A stretch of DNA of 64,000 bases from Edaphochlamys debaryana (taxonomy: Eukaryota; Chlorophyta; Chlorophyceae; Chlamydomonadales). The translations under genes were made by a program, and so were the position numbers. The notes below the pieces were generated by a model. It was not told the origin of the DNA. It did not search any database and saw only the letters and a program-made list of their open reading frames with translations. Every line of letters begins with the position of its first letter. Position 1 is the first letter of the stretch. Below, in pieces: positions 33,780-42,346 of this stretch. The stretch lies in NCBI GenBank assembly GCA_016858145.1, contig JAEHOE010000002.1:1860001-1924000 (forward strand), given 5' to 3'.

Positions 33780-35330
33780 TACTGCGTGGTGATCCGCTCA
33801 CCGCCTTTGGTATATCTCTGTACTCCACCAACCCGGCTTGTGGGGTGTCTCCTTACTCCCCCTTGCCCGCACGTCTAGAGGCTTTGCAACGGTCCAAGGG
33901 CGCGGCAGCTACACCTTCGGCAGTAGAAGACTACAACAGCAAGCAGTGCACGGCGAAAATTTCTGGTGCGCCAATTTGGTCTCTACCCCGTTGGTGTGGT
34001 CGCCTCCGCTTGCGGACGCCACACGTGCATGCTGCAAGCTGTGGCAGAGCGCTGAAGGCTGAGGGCTGAGGGGTAGGATGCCGGGGAGCGGGCGTAGGGG
34101 CACAGGGACACGGGGAAGCAGCTGCGCGGGGGTTGCGTGGCGCGGCCAGAATCGCCATGGGGTCCTACGGCTGGGCGGCGGCGCAGGAGCCGTGCCACCG
34201 TATCTGGCTGTCGAGCTGTGGCTGCTGATGGCGCTTGGAGACGTTGAGGCAAGGGAGCGAGTCCTGGGGCAGGCGAGGGCATGGGGTAGGCAGCCAGCAT
34301 ACGTGTTACCAAGCTAGCCGGGCTCCGACGAGCTCCCCAGACGAAAGGCGCCGGCGCGACCAAGCCGGACCTGCGAAAGAAACCCACGTACCAACACCTG
34401 CTTCCCGTACCCCTAGGCTCGCGGGTCACGCCATGCCCCTGGACCCGGCCCGGCCACGCAAAACCCCGCGTAGCCTGTGGCCTGGCCGTCCGGCGATCCC
34501 CGCACACAAAGCGTAGCCGACGCCCCGCTCTCCACCTCCGCCGCCGGCCCCACGGACCCTAAGCTAGACCAAACTGACACTCCACTGTAGAAACCAAAAC
34601 TCCCGGCGGCGTACTCCAGGCTGACTCCAAGCTGACTCCAAGCTGACTCCAGGGGGCAAGGGGGGACATGGCCGTGCCGGCATGTTGGCTATTCAGCGCC
34701 CCCTGGAAATAGCTATTCTGAAGCGTAGAAGACAAGTTCCGCGCGAAATGGGCAACTGCGACTTGCGCCTCCGCTAATTTGTGCAGTTTGCCAGCCCGCA
34801 CTTGCACAACATGTCGGCAGGTCGGCGCGGGCTTCGCCCGCGCCAAACCCTTCACCCATTTTGCGTATATTGCGCACGCTGGAACCACCCATAATTTGCG
34901 CAATTTGCAACTGGTCGCCCAACCCGTACTAGTGCTACGCTCCCGATGGCGCGGCCCCCAGAAGAAGAGGGCGGCGTGCAACAGCGCCACCACCGTCCGC
35001 CGTGAGGCTCAGATGACTCAGTCGGGACAGGTCGGGATCGCACCGGGAACACCAAGAGGCATCTCAAGCGGCCTTACATCTCCGGCTGGGGCAGGAGGTG
35101 CAACGGAGCAAGCTTTGGGTGCGGAGCGAGGGGGCGCTGCAGGGCGTGTGGCGGATGTGCAAGGACCGAGTCTGCTCGAATTCCCCATTGCAGCGTTTCG
35201 CAAGTTGAAGAGACGCCAGCACTCTGTCTCCCCATTCTCGTTACACAGTCATAGCCGTCATAGCCCGCATCAGCGTGCGCCTAGACATAGCTGTCCGTGC
35301 GTCCTTCACACGGCAATAGTAATTTGCAGA

Positions 35331-35907
35331 ATGGCCCTGCGGTGCTCTTCGTCGGCACTCGGCGCCAGCACTTTCGGCAAAGGCAAACAGGTGCGAGCAG
35401 TGTCGCGCGTAGGAGGGTGTCCCGCGTACTTAACCGCGGCGCCGCGGGTTCCTCCAGCAGGTGCGCCGCGGTGCGGTGGCCACCTTGGTGTTCCGCGGAA
35501 TTCAGTTCCCTCCCTTCGTTGCGAGTGGCAAGTACTCGGAGCTGGAAAAGCGGCTGGCGACTACGGAGCAGGTGGGCACGCACGAAAGCAGACAGCAAAA
35601 GACGGGGGCACGATAGCTAGCTTAACTTCACCGTGGCCCCGCTCGCACAGTCGCTCGCCGAGGCGGAGCAGCGACGCATGGAGGCGGAGGAGCGGGCGGA
35701 CAAGGAGGCGAGGCTGGCGCGGTGGCGTGTCCTGGTGGGTTCGCAAGCACAGCGCTGCGATCATGCACTTGGCCACGGCCTGATGCGGGCACGTCTGCCG
35801 TTTCGCAGGCTGGCACTATTCTCACTTGCGGGCTTCTGTTCCTCCTTCAATGGGCCTTGTTCGGGCCTGGAGCCGCTGCAGCCCTGGGCTCCAGGCCCCC
35901 TGCCTAG
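35331..35907 (+). CDS. Small coiled-coil/membrane protein gene of repeat R, copy B (shortest heptad form)
   Basis: Same gene as 16815-17498. Exons are 35331-35390, 35458-35571, 35651-35734 and 35809-35907, giving 118 residues. The coiled-coil exon is 28 codons (SLAEAEQRRMEAEERADKEA), five heptads fewer than copy A. The hybrid unit RRMEAEE looks like a direct deletion between an AEQRRIE and an AEEQRME repeat. The alternative last exon is intact here: GIYACMKGLLAMFWATFWAT runs through extra FWAT units and the frame continues past GAKL because TAG has become TAT. Confidence 0.5.
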
Positions 35908-36371
35908 TGGTGGACCGCTAAGGCTCTGCACTGACTGCGCCCACAGGGGCGCGAGGCGGTTGTGGCAGTGGCCTGGACTGCAATCGGCGCCCAACCAATC
36001 GCGAGTCGAGACATCGTGGGCTTCTTTGGCCTGGCCCCCGCCTTTGAGGCGTGCTCAGCAACGTCGCGCATAATCCGTGAAATTTTGGGAGGCATATACG
36101 CATGCATGAAAGGCTTGTTGGCAATGTTTTGGGCAACGTTCTGGGCAACGTTCTGGGCAACGTTCTGGGCAACGTTCTGGGCAGTGTTGGGGGCAAAGCT
36201 GTATCAGTGCATGGGCCGACGCGCTCTGGCGGCGGGAAGGGTGCCGGGGTGAGGAGTTCTTGACTGGGTTTCGCCAAGCAGGCTCTGCTCTGCTGATTGC
36301 TGGACGCAGTCGGCCGGTTGCTGGAGCTCAAGGTGTTGGTGGGTGGTTAGTGCTTGAAAGGGCAAGGGAAG

Positions 36372-37389
36372 TCGAGACAGTTGACGTGGGCAGACGCAGT
36401 GCTGGAGCTTATGTGATGGACTGTAGCAAGCAAGGCGATTTGACTTGCCTCACATGGACTCTGCACCGTCATGTGGTGGTTGGATACTTGGACGGGTGAC
36501 AGAGCAGGTATCGCTGCTAGCACACTATGGCAGGAGTTCGGTGGTTGCTGAAAGTTGTGGGAGTTGACTGGGGTAAGAACCGGTGCGCACCACATGTACG
36601 GAAGGTGCATCACCTCTTATGCTGGGATTAAGCCTAAGCCTGACTCGCTAAGGCCGGTAGTATCGCAAAATGCAACTGTATCTCTGGAGTAGCTCTGAAG
36701 TTGTTGCCTCTCGAGTGCCTTCACTGCTGTCTCTGTGCTTCCCGACGACCATTCTCGTGAAGCTGTGCTCCGCTTGGCTTCTCGTGCCTCGAGTCAATGC
36801 GCTTCCAGACGTGGGCCCAGGGCAGCACCCGTGGTCTAGCTCACAGTTTGCTACCGACTTCAGTCTTCACAGCCGACATGGGTATGCCACGAACCATACT
36901 GTGTCCTGACACGAGGAAGAGGGGTAGTGTGCAGCTGCACGCGCTTCGGGCGTGGAGCACTGGGCGGCTGCTTGTTGCAGGGGGGGGTAGGAACGAAACC
37001 CCCGGACATCATGCTGCAAAAACCCGAGGACCCCGTACGGCACATGACACTGCCGTACAAGGCCTAAATGTCAACCAGTTTGTACCGTTCCCTCTGCACG
37101 GTCTACAGACTTCGAGGACAGCGTGGGGGGCGTGAAGACCCAGTTCCAGTACAAGGAGGTGGGTTTGGGATGAGGAGGGGTGGAGGGTGATGGTACCTTA
37201 GCATGGGCGAGGGACAGCGCGGGGGGAGCGGGCCAAGATGCGGTTCCGGTACAAGGAGGTGGGTTGCTGGGTTAAGCTGACTCCAAGCTGACTCCAAGCT
37301 GACTCCAGGCTGACTCCAGGCTGACTCCAGGCTGACTCCAGGCGGACTCCAGGGTCCTCCAGATGCGCCGCGAAGGGTTCAAGGCATTT
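36372..37389 (+). repeat. Tail T, copy B, between repeat R and the Penelope-like element
   Basis: About 1 kb nearly identical to 50930-51963. It holds no convincing gene. Landmarks are a direct repeat TACAAGGAGGTGGGTT about 100 bp apart (near 37151 and 37251) and an array of GCTGACTCCA(A/G) units at 37273-37352. Part of it (36965-37100) resembles, in reverse orientation and with many differences, DNA at 53886-54020. Whether T is a 3' part of the gag/R element or the flank into which the Penelope-like element inserted cannot be settled here. Confidence 0.65.
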
Positions 37390-38446
37390 AGTCCGCCGTG
37401 CCGCGTTCAGGGGTGGGTGGGGGCGGAGACGGGGTGGTGATCGGTGTAGCCGCCGTAGGGGACAAGGGTGGGGTCGAGGTGCAGGAAGTCATAGGGGGTC
37501 GTCGTCCGGGCCGTACAGCGGGGGTGGCAGCCGGCGGGGCGGTGTAGGTGGCGCCGGGCGGGGAGGGCTGTGGGGCAAAGGGGTTCGGTGCGGCGCAGGC
37601 GAGGGCGGTGCGAGGGGCGGGCGGGGGAGGGACGGGGCGGCGCGGGAGGGAGAAGTGGCGGGGGCGCGGGGGCGGGAGGAGGGGACGCTTGGGCGGGGGG
37701 TGGCGGAAGGGAGGCGGGAGGCGGCGTGGGGGGCGGAAGGAGGAGGCGGTGGGGGGTCGGAGTGTGTGTTTGGGATGGGCGGTGGTGGTGGTGGCGGGGG
37801 AGGAGGAGGAGGGGGAGGAGGGGGTGGAGGAGGAGGGGGTGGCGGTGGCGGCGGTGGTGGCGGCGGCGGCGGCGGCTGAGGCCGGAAGGTTGGAGGGGGA
37901 GGGGGTGGGGGAGGAGGTGGGGGAGGGGTGGGGGAGACAGGTGCGGGTGACGGCGCAGAGTGCGGGAAAACCGGATGCGGTGGGGCTGAGGGGGAGGCGG
38001 CGGGCAAGGGGGGGGAGGCAGCGGGAGGGGCGGTGGCGGCGGTGGGGGAGGGGGCGGCGGGACTGGAGGTGGGGGAGGAAGAATATCGTTGTCGGCGCTG
38101 GGCAGGGAGGCGGAGGAGGTGACTCACAGGGGGGAAGCCGGGGAGGATGGTTGAGTGTCGTGCGTAGAAGCGGCGCACAGCGGTGGCGAGGAAGGCGCGG
38201 GGGTATCCACGGCGTTGCAGGCGGGCAAGGGCGGCGGCGGCGGCAGCGGCGAAGAGAACGTAGCGAGAGGAGGTACGGGCGAGGGTAAGGAGCGTGCCAA
38301 CGACGACGTTGAGTTTGGTGTGGCGTGGGATCATGGAGGAGAAGGGGTGAAACGGGCGAGGGGAAGGGCGGCAAAGGCGGGGGGCTGTCAAAGCGGCTGT
38401 AGGGGGCGACGGAGTAGGCGGCGTGGCCGGAAACGGAGGGTGGCAT
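37388..38446 (-). pseudogene. Frameshifted C-terminal part of the Penelope-like protein
   Basis: Continues the reverse transcriptase in changed frames. Segments SVSGHAAYSVAPYSRFDSP (frame of 38446-37388) and PRHTKLNVVVGTLLTLARTS with RRGYPRAFLATAVRRFYARH (frame of 38391-37489) are contiguous in the truncated copy. The breaks coincide with G-runs whose length differs from that copy: near 38430 (GGG against GG), 38385 (six G against four) and 38345 (four G against five). These could be real mutations or homopolymer errors in the assembly. The rest is proline-coding low complexity. Confidence 0.75.
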
Positions 38447-41400
38447 GGGCGGTGACGGCGAAGTTGAGGTAGGGGACGGCGGGCTGGTCGGCGGAAGTGG
38501 AGGCGGAGGCGGTGAGTTTGAGGTCGGTCAGGTAGACACCGTGCAGGCCCTCGAAGGGGGTGGAGGGGTCGTTGTAAAGCAGGTGCGTGAAGAAGGGGTT
38601 GTTGAAAGCCCCCACGTCGTCGGCGTAGCGGAGGGTGTCGGCAAAGGCAAGGAGGATGTCAAGGGCAAGGCCGGGGGAGGCGGAGGCACGGGCAAGGTGT
38701 GGAAACTGGGAGCGGGGGCGGTCGAAGGCGAGGCAGTGAAGTTGTTGCATGAAGCGGAGCTCGGGGTAGGCGAGGGCGAGGTTGGCGACGAAGGAGGCAA
38801 AGTTGGCCCCCATAGCCACTCCGCAGGTCTGCTGCCATACGCTGCCGCGGTAGGTGGTGGTGGCGGCATGGAGGAGGGCGCTGAGGACGGTCTGGAGGGC
38901 GGAAACGGTCCATGCGTGCTGATGGCTGGAGGTCGGGGGTGCACCGGGCCCCTCGTGGCGGATCCAGGAGGCGCTCTCGCCGGGGATGGTGGAGAAGACG
39001 AAGTGGGTGGCGTCGGGATGAAGGACGGTGTGGATTAGGGTGAAGAGCGCGGGGATGCTGTGGGTGATGAAGGCGTGAGGGAGGTTGGTGAAGAGCCGCT
39101 CGACGTCGAAGGTTTGCACGATGGGGCTGCAGAGGGGCGAGCGCCGAAAGCAGGGATGAAAATGGTAGGCAACGGAGGAGGCGGCAGCAGGGAGGGGGCC
39201 GGTGGAGACGGGAAGGGGGGCGGGGTAGGTGACGGTGGGGGCGACGTGAGCGGCGTAGGGCCGAGCGGGCGGCGCGTCGGCGGCTGTAGGGGCATCCAGG
39301 AGGAAGGAGCCCGCGAAGCGGGCGTTGTGGGTGGGGCGTGGGTTGGTAGAGGCGAGGCGCAGGGCGTCGAGGGCAACGAGGGGGCCCGAGACGTGCCAGG
39401 GGCGAACGCGCACGCCAGGGAGAAGGGCAGTGAAGAGGGCGGGGAGCTCGGCGTCGAGGGCGCGGAGGCAGGCGGTGAGGCAGATGGCGGCGGCGGTGGT
39501 GGGGACAGAAGGGGAGGCGGTGATGAAGCGGTATGACGGCTTGGCTTTGTGGCCCTTGAAGGTCATGTAGTAGATGGCGGCGGGCAGTTGGAGGTTGAGG
39601 TGGAGGGAGAGGCTGGCGCCGTCGGGGGTCGGTTGGTTCAGCTGGCGTTGGGTGGAGGTCATGAGCTCGTGGTACTGGGCGGCAGAGACGGGTTGGTAGA
39701 AGGAGGAGGCCTCGAGGTCGGCGCGGATCATTTTGTCGTACCAGTAGGGGCACATGACGATGAAGGTGTCGGCGCACTTGTCGAGAACGGTGATGACGAG
39801 GGAGCGGCGGAGGCGCAGGAGTTCGGCTAGGGCGGTGCGGAGAGCGGAGGGGGAGAGTGGGAAGGTGGCGGGATAATTTGGGGGAAGGGGCGGGGGGGTG
39901 GAAGGGATGGACGTGGCACTGAGGAGGGTGGAGGTGGCAGCGTTGATCCAGGGGTCAAGGGCGGCGGTGAGGGCGAGGGAGTGGTGATAACGCAGGGCTT
40001 GGAGTCCAAAGGCGTGAAGGGAGGCTTTGATGAGGCTGGGGAGATCGGGGGCGTCGGCGGCGGGGGCGGGGGAGGGGATGGAGGAATGTGGAAGGCGCAT
40101 TTTGGTGCCCATAGCCCAGACGGCGGCGGCAGCGGGGGAGACGGCGGAGGCAGGGCTGAGGGTGAGGATGTGCCCGGTTTCAGGGTGGCGCGGGAGGCGA
40201 GGGTGGAGGTGGCAGGTGCATTGAATGGGGCCAGATCCACGCGCGAAACGGCCGGCGTTGCAGAGAAGCTGGCCAAGGGTGTAGGGAGCGGCGTAGGAGA
40301 TGGAGGCGGCGGCGGGAGCGGGGATACGCGGAGGCAGGGCGCGGAGGACATCGGAGGAGCGAAGGGCAGTGATGGCAGCAGGGAGGGGAAGGAGAAGGGC
40401 CAGCTCGGCGGGGAGGCGGAGGCATGGTGGAGGGGAGGAGCGTGGGCGTTGCCCGGCGTGGGCATGGTGCTGGAGGCGAAGGGCATGGGCGATGACGTGG
40501 ATGATGGAGCGTCGGCTGGTGGCAGTGGCACCCTCGCCGAGGAAAGAGGGGGGGTGGGCGGTGGCGGCGCAGAGGAGTTTGCGGAGGACGTGTGGGTTGT
40601 ATCGCAGGAGGGAACCGAGGTGGTGAGGCGCTGCAAGGAAGCCTGCTAGGACTTGGCGGTGAAGGTGCTGTAGGCGCCGCTGCCAATTACGGGAGGCGTA
40701 AAGCCGGGGAGGGGGTGGAGGAGAGAGTGGCGCTGGAGGGAGGAGGCCCGGGGGTGGTTGGGGGAGATGGTCGGGGGGTGGAGGGCCGAAGACGAGGGCG
40801 AGGTCGGCGGGGATGCGGGCGACGTTGAGCCCGTGAGCAGTATGAGCCCCAGTGTATTGTGCCCACCAAGCTTCGTACTGTTCTGCTACGGGGCGGTCGG
40901 CACCAGGGGGAAGAGCTTGTAGAACCAAGGCGTAGAGGCTGGCGGTGCCGTATTGGAGGATGGCGGAGCGCAGGGGGGTGAGGCGCGTGCCAGCAAGGTA
41001 GTCTCGTCGGGCGTCGGACAAATGTTGCTGTAGCCGGGCTGCAAGGGTTTGCGTGGTGTGCCCGACGTAAACCCGGCGGCGGGGGTCGCCGGCAAAGACG
41101 ATGGCGTAAACGACCCCAGCGCTGTTAACGGGCGGCAGGGTGCCGAGCTGCAGGGTGTCGCCGGTGGGCTGCAGCGCGGCGGCAGTGGCTGGCGGCGGGG
41201 GCCCAACGCCGCCGGTGATGGCGAGCGTGGCAAGGAATGCGAGGAGGAGGGCAAGGGGAAGGAGGGCTAAGGGGATACGGCTGAGGAGGCCACGCTTGAG
41301 GTGCGCCTGCGTGACGTGCAGCCGTTGCAGGACGGCTGCTTGCGAGGCGTCCACGTGTCCTACTGATTCCACATGGACAGTGGCGGACTTGGGGAGGTGC

Positions 41401-41459
41401 CGCAGGGAGAGGCGGAGGCTGGCGCTGAGGAGGGGCCTAGCGGGCTCCGGTCGGACCAT
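38388..41459 (-). CDS. Penelope-like element protein: GIY-YIG endonuclease plus reverse transcriptase
   Basis: 1023-residue frame. A hydrophobic stretch (about 60-82, LPLALLLAFLATLAITGG) precedes a GIY-YIG domain: VVY at 116-118, VYVG at 130-133, R142, H146, E193 and N212 fit the family's key positions. A proline-rich linker follows. The reverse transcriptase shows AAICLTACLRALDAELP, YYMTFKGHKAKPSYRFITAS, QTFDVERLFTNLPHAFITHS, CGVAMGANFASFVANLALAY and the catalytic LRYADDVGAFNNPFF. The DKG-like block is LDKCADTFIVMCPYWYDK. The frame is lost after ...FAVTAHAT, where the truncated copy at 51964-53186 stays open, so this C-terminus is broken. The protein would prime and copy element RNA at a nicked target (family knowledge). 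Confidence 0.88.
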   Translation of the reverse strand: MVRPEPARPLLSASLRLSLRHLPKSATVHVESVGHVDASQAAVLQRLHVTQAHLKRGLLSRIPLALLPLALLLAFLATLAITGGVGPPPPATAAALQPTGDTLQLGTLPPVNSAGVVYAIVFAGDPRRRVYVGHTTQTLAARLQQHLSDARRDYLAGTRLTPLRSAILQYGTASLYALVLQALPPGADRPVAEQYEAWWAQYTGAHTAHGLNVARIPADLALVFGPPPPDHLPQPPPGLLPPAPLSPPPPPRLYASRNWQRRLQHLHRQVLAGFLAAPHHLGSLLRYNPHVLRKLLCAATAHPPSFLGEGATATSRRSIIHVIAHALRLQHHAHAGQRPRSSPPPCLRLPAELALLLPLPAAITALRSSDVLRALPPRIPAPAAASISYAAPYTLGQLLCNAGRFARGSGPIQCTCHLHPRLPRHPETGHILTLSPASAVSPAAAAVWAMGTKMRLPHSSIPSPAPAADAPDLPSLIKASLHAFGLQALRYHHSLALTAALDPWINAATSTLLSATSIPSTPPPLPPNYPATFPLSPSALRTALAELLRLRRSLVITVLDKCADTFIVMCPYWYDKMIRADLEASSFYQPVSAAQYHELMTSTQRQLNQPTPDGASLSLHLNLQLPAAIYYMTFKGHKAKPSYRFITASPSVPTTAAAICLTACLRALDAELPALFTALLPGVRVRPWHVSGPLVALDALRLASTNPRPTHNARFAGSFLLDAPTAADAPPARPYAAHVAPTVTYPAPLPVSTGPLPAAASSVAYHFHPCFRRSPLCSPIVQTFDVERLFTNLPHAFITHSIPALFTLIHTVLHPDATHFVFSTIPGESASWIRHEGPGAPPTSSHQHAWTVSALQTVLSALLHAATTTYRGSVWQQTCGVAMGANFASFVANLALAYPELRFMQQLHCLAFDRPRSQFPHLARASASPGLALDILLAFADTLRYADDVGAFNNPFFTHLLYNDPSTPFEGLHGVYLTDLKLTASASTSADQPAVPYLNFAVTAHATLRFRPRRLLRRPLQPL

Positions 41460-42066
41460 AGTACGGCGCGCGCGGGTTGGGGGCGGGAGTGGGCTGGGGG
41501 GTGGTGGGTGGCCCGGGAGGGCGTGGCGGCGGCGGCGGGGGCGGCGGAGGGGGGCGGGGCGGGGGAGCCACGGTGGCGGCGGGGGCGGGCAGGAAGGTGG
41601 TGCCGGGAGGGGGAGGAGGTGGTGGCGGTGGGCTTGTTACGATGCACTGCGGAGCGGAGAGGGAGTATAGGAGGCCGAAGGAGTCGTCGACGGCGTAGTC
41701 GATGTGGTGCGTGCGGCCGACGGCAAGGCAGATGCGGCAGGGGCCGCTCAGGCGCAGGGTGGTGGTGGGGGGATAGAGGAGGCGGGTCTGCAGACGATGG
41801 AGGCAGGTAGGGCAGATGCGGGTCTGGGCGAAAGCGTCACCGGCGAGTGTTGGGTACTTAACGGTCTTGATGGAGAGGCAGATGCAGCAGGTGCCCGTGA
41901 GCGCGTGCGGCAAGGATTCCGGGTTGGCGACGGAGGGGTAGACGTAAAGGGGTTGGACGTTGAGGGGAGGGGGGAGGTGGAACGGGCCGGGCCGAGGAGG
42001 GGGCTGCGGCTGCGGCTGCGGCTGAGGGTGCTCCAGGCGAGGGCGCTGGGCTGGGGGGCTTTGCAT
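41437..42066 (-). CDS. Zinc-finger open frame upstream of the Penelope-like ORF
   Basis: 209 residues. After a P/Q-rich start come three CxxC pairs: GTCCICLSIK, RICPTCLHRL and GPCRICLAVGRTHHIDY, a likely zinc-binding module. A poly-proline stretch ends the frame. It overlaps the start of the main ORF by 22 bp in another frame. Cysteine motifs preceding GIY-YIG are a feature of Naiad/Chlamys elements, so the two frames were probably one protein, with a frameshift in the proline-coding G-rich DNA (41500-41640) or programmed shifting. I cannot tell which. Confidence 0.6.
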   Translation of the reverse strand: MQSPPAQRPRLEHPQPQPQPQPPPRPGPFHLPPPLNVQPLYVYPSVANPESLPHALTGTCCICLSIKTVKYPTLAGDAFAQTRICPTCLHRLQTRLLYPPTTTLRLSGPCRICLAVGRTHHIDYAVDDSFGLLYSLSAPQCIVTSPPPPPPPPPGTTFLPAPAATVAPPPRPPPPPPPPPPRPPGPPTTPQPTPAPNPRAPYYGPTGAR

Positions 42067-42130
42067 AGGCGGGGGCCGGCGAGCGGGACGACGAGGTAGC
42101 GAGGAGTGAAGGTGAGCGGGGCGTCTGCGA

Positions 42131-42337
42131 AGCGGATGGAAAGCGCCACGTGAGCCGCTAGGACGCCGAAAGCCGCGTAGTGCAGTGCAGTGTGTGAAGG
42201 TGCGAGCTGGGGGAAAGAAGCAGGGCGCGTGCTGGCGGCAGTGTAGGTGGGTCGACCGTACGGCAGGCTGGCGGAGCTGCTTCTACGAATGCTAAAGGTA
42301 GACCCCAGAACCCGGCGTGCAACTAAATGCTACTCGG
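42131..42337. repeat. Flanking repeat P, copy 2
   Basis: Nearly identical to 12908-13116. Here it sits between the 5' end of the Penelope-like element and the gag-bearing region and joins the latter within CACCAAGTTGCTTCTAGG. The two copies differ mainly near their right ends. Confidence 0.75.
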
Positions 42338-42346
42338 CACCAAGTT

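Larger units (their letters stand above)
30846..36371 (+). mobile_element. Repeat R, copy B (with a LINE inserted)
   Basis: Matches copy A from 13432 and copy C from 46504 with very few differences; for example the loop of the 14297 hairpin is TCCC here and TCGC in A. It is longer than the others because a 1.1-kb LINE fragment sits at 32682-33779. It ends at GGGCAAGGGAAG, after which tail T begins. The R-borne coiled-coil gene is at 35331-35907. Confidence 0.88.
37390..42128 (-). mobile_element. Penelope-like retroelement with N-terminal GIY-YIG (Naiad/Chlamys type), near full length
   Basis: Minus-strand element of about 4.7 kb. Reading leftward it holds a zinc-finger open frame (42066-41437), the main ORF with GIY-YIG then reverse transcriptase (41459-38388), a frameshifted C-terminal continuation (38446-37388) and a proline-coding GGX-rich stretch. 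A GIY-YIG nuclease placed before rather than after the reverse transcriptase is the permuted arrangement described for Naiad/Chlamys elements of green algae and invertebrates. A shorter copy of its 3' end lies at 51964-53186. The outer limits are approximate, and no terminal repeats were identified with confidence. Confidence 0.85.

Noticed and set aside
37548..38288. Glycine-rich forward open frames in the Penelope-like element
   Set aside because: Antisense of the proline-coding C-terminal region; simple GGX repeats with no independent support.
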